Translations under genes and position numbers: made by a program | Part shown: positions 26,633-35,308 of the stretch, in pieces | How the letters are laid out: each line of letters opens with the position of its first letter | Numbering within the stretch: position 1 is the stretch's first letter | Assembly (NCBI RefSeq): GCF_015182285.1 | Contig: NZ_PRDM01000001.1 | Location: 1,054,001-1,118,000, forward strand | Reading direction: 5' to 3' | Source: Flavobacterium hungaricum | GTDB lineage: Bacteria; Bacteroidota; Bacteroidia; Flavobacteriales; Flavobacteriaceae | DNA: 64,000 bases | The notes under the pieces: generated by a model | What the model was told of the DNA's origin: nothing | The model's input: only the letters and a program-made list of their open reading frames with translations | Database searches by the model: none

Positions 26633-26672
26633 AAAAAAGCCGTTAAGAATTAAAAACTTAACGGCTTTTTTA
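26633..26672. terminator. Bidirectional terminator
   Basis: Arms AAAAAAGCCGTTAAG and CTTAACGGCTTTTTT with a nine-base loop. T-tracts exist on both strands, and the site lies between two convergent genes. Confidence 0.9.
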
Positions 26673-26694
26673 TTTGTTTTAATGAGTTGAAAAT

Positions 26695-27249
26695 TTAGAA
26701 TTTTCTAGGATCATTTTCTGGATATTCTTCCTCATCATTATCTTCCTGAACATCGTCTTCGATATATTCGTCTTCTTCGTCAATATCTTCTTCGATGAAT
26801 TCGTCTTCTTCGTCTTCATCATCGTCGTCATCGATATCTTCTAAAACATCTTCTGTTTCGTTAAAGTCAAAATTTAATTCGTCAGACGGATTGTCCAGTT
26901 CATCATTTTCTACTTCAAGATCGTCGTCTTGCAGTTCTCCGCTTTCAAGTTCGATTTCGTAAACATCGTCGTTATTATCTTCGAGATCTCTATCGTTATG
27001 AAAATCATCGTTTAAATCGTCTAAATCGTCGTCTGAGATATCTTCGTCTGGATTAGGATGATTGGGATTGTGGCCGTTTCGAACCATATAACCTCTTTCT
27101 GCAATTTCTCGGTTATCATTATCAGATTCTTTGACATCTTCTATATCCTCAAAATGATTGTTGATTTGACCGCTTCTGTTGTTATTGAAATCATTATACT
27201 TTGAATTTCGATCTCTTATAATGCTGTTTTTATTATCTGTAGTGCTCAT
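26695..27249 (-). CDS. Highly acidic low-complexity protein
   Basis: A 184-residue protein. The N-terminal third is asparagine/arginine-containing (MSTTDNKNSIIRDRNSKYND), and the rest is dominated by aspartate and glutamate in short runs (DDDDDEDEEDEF). It has no signal peptide, no cysteine and no recognisable fold, so it is probably disordered. A role as a DNA mimic, counter-ion buffer or desiccation-type protein can be imagined, but nothing in the sequence decides. Its neighbourhood is stress-related. A -7-type element is at 27279-27286. Confidence 0.8.
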   Translation of the reverse strand: MSTTDNKNSIIRDRNSKYNDFNNNRSGQINNHFEDIEDVKESDNDNREIAERGYMVRNGHNPNHPNPDEDISDDDLDDLNDDFHNDRDLEDNNDDVYEIELESGELQDDDLEVENDELDNPSDELNFDFNETEDVLEDIDDDDDEDEEDEFIEEDIDEEDEYIEDDVQEDNDEEEYPENDPRKF

Positions 27250-27278
27250 GACGTGTATATTTAATTGTTACTATATTA

Positions 27279-27286
27279 CAAAGCTA
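27279..27286 (-). promoter_or_regulatory. Candidate -7 element for the acidic protein gene
   Basis: On the minus strand this reads TAGCTTTG, fitting TAnnTTTG, about 30 bp before the start codon. No clear -33 TTG was found at the right distance. Confidence 0.4.
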
Positions 27287-27403
27287 GAACCGATTGCAAG
27301 GAAATGCTTTATAGAATTTGTATTTTATAATTGTGTAATTAACAGATGTTTAGAATAGAAATTCTGACTGCGAATGTTATAACCTGATCGAAACTCAACG
27401 CTG

Positions 27404-27411
27404 TAATTTTG
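27404..27411 (+). promoter_or_regulatory. Candidate -7 element for the YciF-like gene
   Basis: TAATTTTG fits TAnnTTTG and lies 29 bp before ATG 27441. Confidence 0.4.
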
Positions 27412-27440
27412 GGTTATTACAAATCTTAAAAATTATTATT

Positions 27441-27998
27441 ATGAAAACTGCAGATAAGAAAAAAGAAACCACTCCAAGAGGGGTAACGAAACCCAAAAAA
27501 GATGCCGCATCAGGATTGACAGAATTGTTTGAAGATGGATTGAAAGATATTTACTGGGCAGAGAAAGCATTGACAAAAGCATTGCCGGTTATGGTTAAAA
27601 ATGCAACGTCGCCAGAACTTAAACAAGCAATCGAAAGCCATTTGACCGAAACCGAAGAGCAGATTAACCGTCTTGAAAAAGTCTTTAAAATAATAGGACA
27701 AAAAGCAGCAGCTAAAAAATGCGATGCTATGGAAGGTTTAATTGAAGAAGCTAAAGGAATGCTGGAAGAAACCGAAATCGGCGTAGTACGCGATGCGGGA
27801 ATTATCGCAGCAAGCCAGAAAATCGAACATTACGAAATCGCTACTTACGGAACTTTGAGACAGTTTGCAGAAACTCTTGGACTTCCAGAAGCTGCTTCTT
27901 TACTAGAACTAACGCTTGATGAAGAAAAAGGTGCAGATAAAACATTGACAGAAGTGGCTGTAAATGCTGTAAATCTTGAAGCGGCAGAAATCGAATAA
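27441..27998 (+). CDS. DUF892 (YciE/YciF-like) ferritin-fold protein
   Basis: A 185-residue protein. A lysine-rich N-terminus is followed by the DUF892 domain (about 24-180): LTELFEDGLKDIYWAEKALT, LPVMVKNATSPELKQAIESH, then EHYEIATYGTLRQFAETLGL and LDEEKGADKTLTEVA. The glutamates and histidines spaced through four helices resemble a di-iron ferritin-like site. YciF homologues are induced by osmotic and general stress; their activity is not established. It ends at a good terminator. Confidence 0.93.
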   Translation: MKTADKKKETTPRGVTKPKKDAASGLTELFEDGLKDIYWAEKALTKALPVMVKNATSPELKQAIESHLTETEEQINRLEKVFKIIGQKAAAKKCDAMEGLIEEAKGMLEETEIGVVRDAGIIAASQKIEHYEIATYGTLRQFAETLGLPEAASLLELTLDEEKGADKTLTEVAVNAVNLEAAEIE

Positions 27999-28018
27999 AA
28001 ACACAGATTCAATACCAT

Positions 28019-28052
28019 TAAAAGTGCAGTCTTAAAAGCTGCACTTTTTTCT
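28019..28052 (+). terminator. Intrinsic terminator
   Basis: AAAGTGCAG and CTGCACTTT form the stem around a nine-base loop, and a T-run follows. It separates the YciF-like gene from the glycosylase gene. Confidence 0.85.
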
Positions 28053-28065
28053 TAAAAGAAATATT

Positions 28066-28794
28066 ATGCCAGAAGGTCCATCCATAGTAATTTTAAAAGA
28101 AGAAGTACAGCAATTTACGAATCAGAAAGTGATCACAGCTTCTGGTACAGCAAATATTGATATCGAAAGAATCAACAATAAAACGATTCGTGAGTTTAAA
28201 ACGTGGGGAAAACATTTCTTGATTTGTTTTGATGATTTTACTGTAAAGATTCACCTCCTTATGTTTGGAACTTATAGAATTAATGATCAAAAAGAACTCC
28301 AGCCCAGATTAAGTATGGTTTTTAAAACTGGCGAACTCAATTTCTACACCTGTTCGGTTAAAATTCTCGAAGGCGATATCAATACGCACTACGATTGGAG
28401 TATTGATGTTATGAATGAAAATTGGAATCCTAAAAAAGCAAAAGAAAGTCTGGAAAAAATTCCAGAAACGATGATCTGTGATGCTGTTTTAGATCAGAAT
28501 ATATTTTCGGGAGTTGGTAACATCATTAAAAATGAAGTATTGTTTCGATGCTTTATTCATCCCGAATCGCTCACGGGTAAAATTCCGATTAATGATCTCA
28601 ATGAATTAATCAGTGAATGCTCGATTTATAGTTTTGAATTTTTGTATTGGAAGAAAAAATTCGAACTCAAAAAGCATTGGCAGGCACATACCAAAAAGAT
28701 CTGTCCGCGATGCAATATTCCCCTTCATAAAAAACAAACCGGAGACAAGAAAAGAAGAAGCTTTTTTTGTACCAACTGTCAAGTTTTATACTAA
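28066..28794 (+). CDS. Fpg/Nei family DNA glycosylase (endonuclease VIII-like)
   Basis: A 242-residue protein beginning MPEGPS: P2 is the Schiff-base nucleophile and E3 the catalytic acid of the family. The helix-two-turn-helix region has DAVLDQNIFSGVGNIIKNEV. The C-terminal zinc finger is CPRC (near 212) plus CTNC (near 236). It removes oxidised bases and nicks the abasic site. The sequence is shorter than Fpg and closer to Nei-like proteins. The stop codon overlaps the start of the next gene (TAATG), so the two are cotranscribed. Confidence 0.92.
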   Translation: MPEGPSIVILKEEVQQFTNQKVITASGTANIDIERINNKTIREFKTWGKHFLICFDDFTVKIHLLMFGTYRINDQKELQPRLSMVFKTGELNFYTCSVKILEGDINTHYDWSIDVMNENWNPKKAKESLEKIPETMICDAVLDQNIFSGVGNIIKNEVLFRCFIHPESLTGKIPINDLNELISECSIYSFEFLYWKKKFELKKHWQAHTKKICPRCNIPLHKKQTGDKKRRSFFCTNCQVLY

Positions 28795-29513
28795 TGAAAA
28801 ATAAAATTCTAATAGGCTGTTCCAGTTTTTATAATAGTTTTTGGAAAGGCGTTTTCTATCCAGAAAACCTGCCCTCTAAACAATGGTTCGATTATTACTG
28901 CCAGCATTTTGATACATATGAATTCAACGGGAGCTTTTATAAATTTCCAACCATTAGAATATTTCAAAACTGGTACAATAAAACACCAAAAGACTTTATA
29001 TTTTCGATCAAAGTTCCCAAAGAAATAACGCATCTTAAAAAACTAAATGACTGCGAAAATAGACTGCAGGAGTTTTATGAGGTCTGTCAGCTAGGATTAA
29101 AAGAAAAACTCGGTCCTATTTTATTGCAGCTCCCGCCAAGTTACGTTTTCACTAAAGAAAAACTCGAAACGATACTCCAGATACTGAATTATGATTTTCA
29201 GAATGTAGTAGAGTTCCGCCATGAAAGCTGGTGGAATGATGAGGTTTGGAATGCTTTTAAAGAAAAAGGCATCACGTTTTGCAGTGTCAGTCATCCCAAT
29301 TTACCGCAGACTATTTTTAAAGATTTTCCGCTCGTTTACATCCGATTCCACGGAATTCCGAAAATGTTTTATTCCAGTTATTCTAAAGAAGAATTATTGT
29401 CTGTAAGCAGCCAAATAAAATCAAAACAAGGATTTGTTTATTTTAATAATACAGCCAGCGAAGCAGGAATTTTGAATGCTTTGGAACTCCAGAAGATTTC
29501 TGGAAAGCAGTAA
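28794..29513 (+). CDS. DUF72 domain protein
   Basis: The start at ATG 28794 overlaps the glycosylase stop codon and gives 239 residues. The DUF72 TIM-barrel pattern is clear: ILIGCSSFYNSFWKGVFYPE, HFDTYEFNGSFYKFPT, FSIKVPKEITHLKKL, LGPILLQLPPSY, VVEFRHESWW and FVYFNNTASEAG. The family's function is unknown, but members are repeatedly found beside DNA-repair genes. Coupling to a glycosylase fits that pattern. Confidence 0.92.
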   Translation: MKNKILIGCSSFYNSFWKGVFYPENLPSKQWFDYYCQHFDTYEFNGSFYKFPTIRIFQNWYNKTPKDFIFSIKVPKEITHLKKLNDCENRLQEFYEVCQLGLKEKLGPILLQLPPSYVFTKEKLETILQILNYDFQNVVEFRHESWWNDEVWNAFKEKGITFCSVSHPNLPQTIFKDFPLVYIRFHGIPKMFYSSYSKEELLSVSSQIKSKQGFVYFNNTASEAGILNALELQKISGKQ

Positions 29514-29526
29514 TTGTTAAACTTAT

Positions 29527-29628
29527 TTGTCTTTTAGACCGAAGGGAGAAATTGCACTCGTAAAAGCAAAGAATATCAATCTTTGTCCCATTACTAGTGC
29601 AATTTCTCCCTTCGGTCGAAAATGACAA
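29527..29628. repeat. Long perfect-arm inverted repeat
   Basis: Arms of 22 bp at 29537-29558 and 29596-29617 are exact reverse complements, and flanking bases extend the pairing imperfectly to 29527/29628. The arms contain GACCGAAGGGAGAAATTGCA. It lies between convergent genes and can form a very stable hairpin on either strand. The CCTTCG...AATGAC words recall the smaller hairpin at 2115-2145. Confidence 0.85.
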
Positions 29629-29664
29629 CATTTTATTTTTACAAAACTTTGAATTTTAGCAAAA

Positions 29665-30165
29665 CTACAATTTCAAAGTTCCTTCAATACCATCATCCAT
29701 GGTTTTACCCGTTACCAAAGCAGCAGTCATTTTTGCAATTGCCACCATTTTTCCGTTTTTGTTATTCCAATAATATCCATCCTCCGGAACTACTTTTATA
29801 ACGCTCAAATTCGGATCGTCAATACCTCCAGGCATCCATACTTTTACAATAGGGGTGTACAATTCTTCAATTTTATCGCGATCGTACAAAATAGTAGCAG
29901 TTCCGTGCAATGTTAAAAATTTATCATGCGGTTCAGAAAAAAACAGCTCTACCGTTGGGTTAAGCGTTATCTCTGCATTTTGGCTGCTGTTTCTGTCCGA
30001 TAAGAACCAAAGTTGTCCGTAATCATCTATTTTTTGTACCGACATCGGACGTGACTGTAGTCTATCATCATTATAAGTACACAACATACACGTTTTTATA
30101 TTCTCTGCAAGATCTTTTATTTTATCTACAGCAAATTCATTTTCTAGGTTTTTATGATCTCCCAT
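29665..30165 (-). CDS. Pyridoxamine 5'-phosphate oxidase-like general stress protein
   Basis: A 166-residue split-barrel flavin-binding protein. It contains IKTCMLCTYNDDRLQSRPMS, LWFLSDRNSSQNAEI, ELFFSEPHDKFLTLHGTATI and VKVWMPGGIDDPNLSVIKV, the pattern of the general stress protein 26 group. These proteins bind FMN or a related flavin and have no proven PNPOx activity. It is transcribed on its own toward the inverted repeat at 29527-29628. Confidence 0.9.
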   Translation of the reverse strand: MGDHKNLENEFAVDKIKDLAENIKTCMLCTYNDDRLQSRPMSVQKIDDYGQLWFLSDRNSSQNAEITLNPTVELFFSEPHDKFLTLHGTATILYDRDKIEELYTPIVKVWMPGGIDDPNLSVIKVVPEDGYYWNNKNGKMVAIAKMTAALVTGKTMDDGIEGTLKL

Positions 30166-30338
30166 GACTTTTTTTATTAGTAGTTAATAATTCTTTTTTT
30201 TTCTAAATCATTAGAAAGTAAAATTCCTTTTTTTTAAATAAAACGGCTTATATAATTAGAATTATAAATTATGAGATTTCAATCATTAATTATTTTGTAA
30301 GAATTTAAATATATATCGTTTCGCTTTATAAAATACAT

Positions 30339-30346
30339 TATATTTG
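30339..30346 (+). promoter_or_regulatory. Candidate -7 element for the response regulator gene
   Basis: TATATTTG fits TAnnTTTG and lies 29 bp before ATG 30376. A TTTCG at about 30319-30323 is a poor -33 match. Confidence 0.45.
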
Positions 30347-30375
30347 AAATATTAAAATTTCACTCGAAAAATACC

Positions 30376-30804
30376 ATGAAAGATTTTACTATTTTTTACA
30401 CCGACGACGATGACGACGACTTGAGTATTTTTGCTGATGCTGTAGAATCAGTTCCTCAAAAAGTCAGTCTTCAAACGTACACGGGAGGAGAAAAATTGCT
30501 GCAGGCAATTTTTAATCCGCCGCCAACACCTTATGTGGTGTTTTTAGATTTAAACATGCCAGGAAAGAATGGTTTCGAAGTACTGCAGGAAATCAGAGGC
30601 TCGGATAAGAAAAACATTCCGGTTATTATTTATTCTACCTCAAATGAACCCAGTATTATTGAAAGATGCCGGAACCTTGGAGCCAGCTGTTTTGTTACCA
30701 AACCCATTTTAATGAGCGACATTATCAAGTCGATTCAGCATGCATTAGAAGTAGACTGGGAAAAGTTTACGCCCACACATGCCAATTTTGTTTACAAATA
30801 TTAA
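30376..30804 (+). CDS. Single-domain response regulator
   Basis: A 142-residue receiver with no output domain. The acidic pocket is in YTDDDDDDLSIF (about 9-20), the phospho-acceptor is D58 (FLDLNMPGKNG), the switch threonine/serine is in IIYSTSN and the conserved lysine is in FVTKPIL. The closest relatives are the phytochrome-associated (Rcp1-type) receivers. It converges with a six-PAS kinase gene and could be its partner. Confidence 0.92.
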   Translation: MKDFTIFYTDDDDDDLSIFADAVESVPQKVSLQTYTGGEKLLQAIFNPPPTPYVVFLDLNMPGKNGFEVLQEIRGSDKKNIPVIIYSTSNEPSIIERCRNLGASCFVTKPILMSDIIKSIQHALEVDWEKFTPTHANFVYKY

Positions 30805-30877
30805 ATGAAGCGCTTATTGTATTACATTACTCTAAATTTACACACATATCAAACAGATCCTTTTAGACAAAAACGCG

Positions 30878-30918
30878 GATAAAGACAGATTTTTAAGCTA
30901 GTATAATCTGTCTTTATC
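30878..30918. terminator. Perfect 14-bp inverted repeat between convergent genes
   Basis: GATAAAGACAGATT and its exact complement surround a 13-base loop. T-tracts are poor, so termination is likely but not certain. Confidence 0.6.
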
Positions 30919-30993
30919 GGCGCTGTTTGGCAGCAAATCTGTTTAATCAGCGTGTTTCATAAAAGCTGTATTTTAAATACAATTGCAGAGCGG

Positions 30994-33900
30994 TTAGGAT
31001 AAATCTGGAATGTAAACATTAAAGACAGAGCCTTTGCCTTTTTCGCTGGAAACCATAATAATCCCATTATGGTTTTCTACGATCTTTTTTACTATTGCCA
31101 ATCCGATTCCAGTTCCAGAAAACTCGCTTTCCGTATTCAGACGCTGAAAAACTTCAAAAATCCGATCTTTATAAACTGGATCAAAACCAATTCCATTATC
31201 TGCAATTTGGAAATGATGGTACATTTTATTCGGAAATTCTACTGGAGCTTCTATTTCTTTTCCTTTTATTTTTTTCACAGTGATTTCAATTACCGGCGGT
31301 ACTCCTTTTCGGGAAAACTTTAATGCGTTTCCAATCAGATTGTGCAGTAATTGTCTAAACTGAAACTGAATAACTGTCGCTTCGCCCAGCAGACTATAAT
31401 AAATATGAGCTTTCTTCTCTTCGATACGATCAGAAAAATCACTGATGACTTCTTCTGCGATCTCATCTAAATTTACTTTAGTAAAAACTCTTTCTGCCGA
31501 ATTGGTTCTGGAATAGGTAAGAAGGTCCTGAATCAAATTCTGCATTCTTCTGGCCGAAACTTCAATTTTGGCCAGATACGTTTTGGCATTTGGCGAGATA
31601 TTCTGATCGTCCAGATCATTTAAACGGCTTGCAAAAGTCTGAATTTTACGAAGCGGTTCTTGTAAATCGTGACTCGAAATATAGGCAAAGGACTGGAGTT
31701 CAATATTCATATTTACCAAATCCCTGTTTTTGAGTTCCAATTGTGTGGTGCGTTCTATAATCTGGTTTTCCAGCTGGTTCGACAAGTTCTTTTGATCCTC
31801 AATATCCGTGCTCGTTCCTACCCACATCTGAATAATTCCTTGTTCGTCCCGCTGCGGAATTGCACGGCTGAGCTGCCAGCGGTATTCGCCGTCTTTTCGC
31901 AGAAAACGGTGTACCAGCAGAAAATCCTTTCCCGATTTTACCGATTTCATCCAGGTGTTTACATTTTCCTCACGGTCATCTGGATGTACAATCTGCAGCC
32001 ATCCGTTTTGTTCTACTTCTTCTTTACTTAAACCTGCAAATTCATAGAGAGCATTGTTAAAATAATTGATATTTCCTAATGTATCACTGGTCCAGATAAT
32101 CTGAGGCATAGAATCGGCCAGCAGTCTAAATTTTTGCTCACTTTTGGCCAAAACCTGTATCCTGTTTTTTTCAACAGTATTATCCATTACAGTTCCAATC
32201 ATTTTAGATGGATCTCCAAATTCATCAAAAAATATTTTTCCGTGTACTTTTATCCAGCTTATCGAATGATCTAATTTAACAATTCGGGCTTCATATTTGT
32301 AAATACTCGTCTTTAAGGCCTGCTCAAAAGCAGCTTGTAAAATAGGCTCGTCTTCTGGAAGTATGCGGCTTCTCATATCCTGATGCAAGACTTTTGTTCC
32401 TTTTTCAAAACCAAAAATATCCAGAATGTTTTCGGTATAAATCAATTTTTTGTTTTCCAGATTTAGGTCCCAAGTAGCAATTTCAGCAATTTCGGCTGCC
32501 AGACGCGCTCTTTCTTCTGCCGTTTCCAGTTTTTTGCGGGCTTTAACTTTTGCCGTAACATCGTTTACAGTAACCATAATGCCAGAAACCTTTCCGTCTT
32601 TTTCAAAAAGCGGGGTATATTCATAATCCAGATAGAACTTTTTAAGTTTTCCCTGAATGTCTACATAAGCAATAGATTCATTTTCTCTTATGGCTTCACC
32701 CGTATTTAAAATATTATCCAGAATTTTAGGGTACTTTTGATTGATAAGCTCCGGAAATACCTCGAGTATCGATTTGCCGAGGGTGTCTTTTTCTTCGCGC
32801 TCCCAAATCGTTTTCATCATCGTAGTATTGGCCATTTCTATTTTTTGGTCACGACCTCTAAATATGGCCATTGCAATAGGAGATTCCATTACAATTTTCC
32901 TAAAAGCTTTTTCGCTTTCTGCCAAAAGATGTTTTGCCTTTATTTCTTCGGTTACCTCATAAGCAATGATTATAATTCCAGAAACTTTATTATCCGCTTC
33001 TCGTAACGGATGAAAAACTAAGTTAAAATAACAATGTTCTTCTTTTCCGTAACGGTTTAAAGTTACTTCCAGCTCATCTGTATAATAGGGAATCCCTTCA
33101 TTAAAAACCTTAGAAAGCAGCGGATACACAATTTCTTCTGCTTCTGGCACGACATCAAAAATCGGTTTTCCGATGACTTTATTTTCGGTCTTATCTATAA
33201 TCTGGAGATAAGTCGGATTTGCCATTTCTACAATTAAATTCGGACCTCGCAAAATTCCGATTCCAAGCGGCAGTTGCTTTATCGTATCTCTAAAACGTTT
33301 TTCGCTTTCTTCGATCGCATTTCTGGATAACACCTGCAATGTTACATCACTGGCGATGGCCGTTATTCCAGAAATTTTTCCATTAGGTTCCCGCAGCGCT
33401 TCATAAGTAACATTGATGTACGTATTGACTATTTTGCCGTTTCGGGTTAATTTTACAGGAAGTTCCTGCGCTGTAAATTTTTCACCCGTTTCATAAACCT
33501 GTTTCAAGAGATCTTCCAGTCCTTGTCCTGTAACTTCTGGCAATACTTCAAAAATAGGTTTATTCAAAACTTCACTTTCATTTCTTTCCCAGATTTCAAG
33601 CATTAACGTATTTACAATCTCGACTTTATAGGTCGGACCTCTAAAAACGCACATCGCATTGGGAGCCTGTAAAATCGTATTGCGATAACGCTCAATACTG
33701 TCTTCCAGTTTTTTATGAACATTTATCTTATCGGTAGTTTCGTTGCAGATTACTAGAACGCCGGCAGTTTTACCTTCCTCATTATTAACAGGGCTGTAGC
33801 TGAAAGTCCAATAAACATCTTCTAGTTTTCCGTTTCTGTAAATCGGCAGAAATTGATCTTCGTGCCAAGTCGCTTCATTTTGTGTTAAAACCTGATCAAT

Positions 33901-34203
33901 CAAAGGTTTTATAAAACCCCAGATTTCGGGCCAGCAATCGGCACCTTTTCCTCCGAGTATAGAAGGATGTTTTCCGTCGTTGCCCAGACTTGGACGGTAA
34001 GCATCATTATAGAAACAAATATGATCGGGTCCCCAAAATAGAAACATGGGGAATTTAGAATTTAAAAGAATCCCTAAAGTGGTGCGCAGACTTTGCGGCC
34101 AGGAATCGGGTGTGCCAATTATAGTTTTACTCCAATCTTTTTGGCGGGTAAGCTGTCCCATTTCGCCGCCGTTGGCCAAGAAAGAATGATTGTTATTGCT
34201 CAT
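30994..34203 (-). CDS. Multi-PAS sensor histidine kinase
   Basis: A 1069-residue soluble kinase without membrane segments. About six PAS-type modules follow one another. The first (about 20-160) has PMFLFWGPDHICFYNDAYRP. Three similar ones (about 165-555) share the patterns GPTYKVEIVN and GKPIFEVLPEV. Two PAS_3-like modules (about 570-815) include IIWTSDTLGNINYFN. The HisKA phospho-histidine is in SSHDLQEPLRKI, and the HATPase has HNLIGNALKFS, DNGIGF and GTGIGLAIVKKI. It probably senses small ligands or redox state and phosphorylates a receiver. The convergent lone receiver (30376-30804) is a candidate partner. Confidence 0.92.
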   Translation of the reverse strand: MSNNNHSFLANGGEMGQLTRQKDWSKTIIGTPDSWPQSLRTTLGILLNSKFPMFLFWGPDHICFYNDAYRPSLGNDGKHPSILGGKGADCWPEIWGFIKPLIDQVLTQNEATWHEDQFLPIYRNGKLEDVYWTFSYSPVNNEEGKTAGVLVICNETTDKINVHKKLEDSIERYRNTILQAPNAMCVFRGPTYKVEIVNTLMLEIWERNESEVLNKPIFEVLPEVTGQGLEDLLKQVYETGEKFTAQELPVKLTRNGKIVNTYINVTYEALREPNGKISGITAIASDVTLQVLSRNAIEESEKRFRDTIKQLPLGIGILRGPNLIVEMANPTYLQIIDKTENKVIGKPIFDVVPEAEEIVYPLLSKVFNEGIPYYTDELEVTLNRYGKEEHCYFNLVFHPLREADNKVSGIIIIAYEVTEEIKAKHLLAESEKAFRKIVMESPIAMAIFRGRDQKIEMANTTMMKTIWEREEKDTLGKSILEVFPELINQKYPKILDNILNTGEAIRENESIAYVDIQGKLKKFYLDYEYTPLFEKDGKVSGIMVTVNDVTAKVKARKKLETAEERARLAAEIAEIATWDLNLENKKLIYTENILDIFGFEKGTKVLHQDMRSRILPEDEPILQAAFEQALKTSIYKYEARIVKLDHSISWIKVHGKIFFDEFGDPSKMIGTVMDNTVEKNRIQVLAKSEQKFRLLADSMPQIIWTSDTLGNINYFNNALYEFAGLSKEEVEQNGWLQIVHPDDREENVNTWMKSVKSGKDFLLVHRFLRKDGEYRWQLSRAIPQRDEQGIIQMWVGTSTDIEDQKNLSNQLENQIIERTTQLELKNRDLVNMNIELQSFAYISSHDLQEPLRKIQTFASRLNDLDDQNISPNAKTYLAKIEVSARRMQNLIQDLLTYSRTNSAERVFTKVNLDEIAEEVISDFSDRIEEKKAHIYYSLLGEATVIQFQFRQLLHNLIGNALKFSRKGVPPVIEITVKKIKGKEIEAPVEFPNKMYHHFQIADNGIGFDPVYKDRIFEVFQRLNTESEFSGTGIGLAIVKKIVENHNGIIMVSSEKGKGSVFNVYIPDLS

Positions 34204-34420
34204 TAAAATTAAAAATTTGTTTACTCAAAAAAAAACTTCTTTATGTGCTCAATAAAGATAGTAATTCTTACAATACATTTTAGAATACTAAAATTAGTAA
34301 AATATTCTTTTACCGTTTTTTAGGTTTTTTGAATGAGCTACAATTTAAATCTATTGAGTTAATTTTAATGGGTTTGAATGATGAAATTTGAATAACAAAC
34401 AAATTAAAAAACAAAATATC

Positions 34421-34762
34421 ATGAAAAGAGAATATTCAAAACATGAGACCGACTATATAAAGAAGTATCAAGACGAAGGGTATACAGACAATTATTTATT
34501 TGATGGAGGCTGTTTAATGGATACTGAAACAAAGTATAAATACCAGCCTGACGAAATCTATATTGTAGCCCAGCACCGGTACGAAGGAATGAGCGATCCA
34601 GATGATATGTCTATTTTGTACATTATCGAAACCAAAGATCAAAGAAAAGGAACGCATCTTTTAGGTTACGGCCCAACAGCAGATTTGGAAGAAGCAGAAT
34701 TTTTTAAAGACATTCCGAAAGTAAATTATACCAAAAATTCGGATATTAACGAACTAACATAG
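34421..34762 (+). CDS. Small conserved protein, phosphoribosylpyrophosphate-synthetase-labelled family
   Basis: The start at ATG 34421 gives 113 residues. DNYLFDGGCLMDTETKYKY, EIYIVAQHRYEGMSDPDDMS and ILYIIETKDQRKGTHLLGYG match a small Bacteroidota family often labelled phosphoribosylpyrophosphate synthetase. It has none of the motifs of that enzyme, so the label should not be trusted. The protein is cytoplasmic and of unknown function. A good terminator follows. Confidence 0.8.
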   Translation: MKREYSKHETDYIKKYQDEGYTDNYLFDGGCLMDTETKYKYQPDEIYIVAQHRYEGMSDPDDMSILYIIETKDQRKGTHLLGYGPTADLEEAEFFKDIPKVNYTKNSDINELT

Positions 34763-34799
34763 AAGTAAAAATAGATTAGTATTTTTATTTTGCTGATGA

Positions 34800-34838
34800 G
34801 CAGTTGTTTCAATTTTATTGAGGCAGCTGCTTTTTCTT
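34800..34838 (+). terminator. Intrinsic terminator
   Basis: A 14-bp stem with three G-U pairs (GCAGTTGTTTCAAT against ATTGAGGCAGCTGC), a three-base loop and a T-rich tail. Confidence 0.75.
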
Positions 34839-34839
34839 T

Positions 34840-35137
34840 TTAAGGTTCAGAGGAACAAAGGTTCAGAGGAACAAAGGTTCAAAGGTTCATAGGTTTAAAG
34901 GTTCATAGGTTTAAAGTTTCACAGGTTTAATGTTTCATAGGTTTAAAGGTTTAAAGTTTCATAGGTTTAAAGGTTTAAAGTTGCAGAGGTTTAAAGTTGC
35001 AGAGGTTTAGAGATTCAAGTTTCAAAGGATAGAGATTTAGAGATTCAAGTTTCTTTGTACCTATGTCCTTTTGTTCCCATGTCCCTTTGTCTCTATGTCC
35101 CTTTGTCTCTTTATACCTATGTCCCTCTGAACCTTAA
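34840..35137. repeat. Degenerate AAGGTTCA repeat block with inverted ends
   Basis: From 34841 the words AAGGTTCAGAGGAACAAAGG and AGGTTTAAAGTTTCATAGG recur in direct orientation. From about 35050 the complementary words (CCTATGTCCCTTTGTCTC, ending TCTGAACCTT) appear, so the two ends are inverted relative to each other. The rest of this gap, 35138-35308, is AT-rich with no gene signal. Confidence 0.8.
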
Positions 35138-35308
35138 AAAAAATAAGAAAATGGCTTAAATAAAAATTATGAAATATTGGTCTGAAATTGTATAAAGAAG
35201 TGAAAGGCATTATACACGAAATTTGTCTTATACAAAAAGAGATAATAAACCAAGTTTAGATTTTGTACGTAAATAATTACGATCAATTTAGCTAAAACCA
35301 AAACCAAA

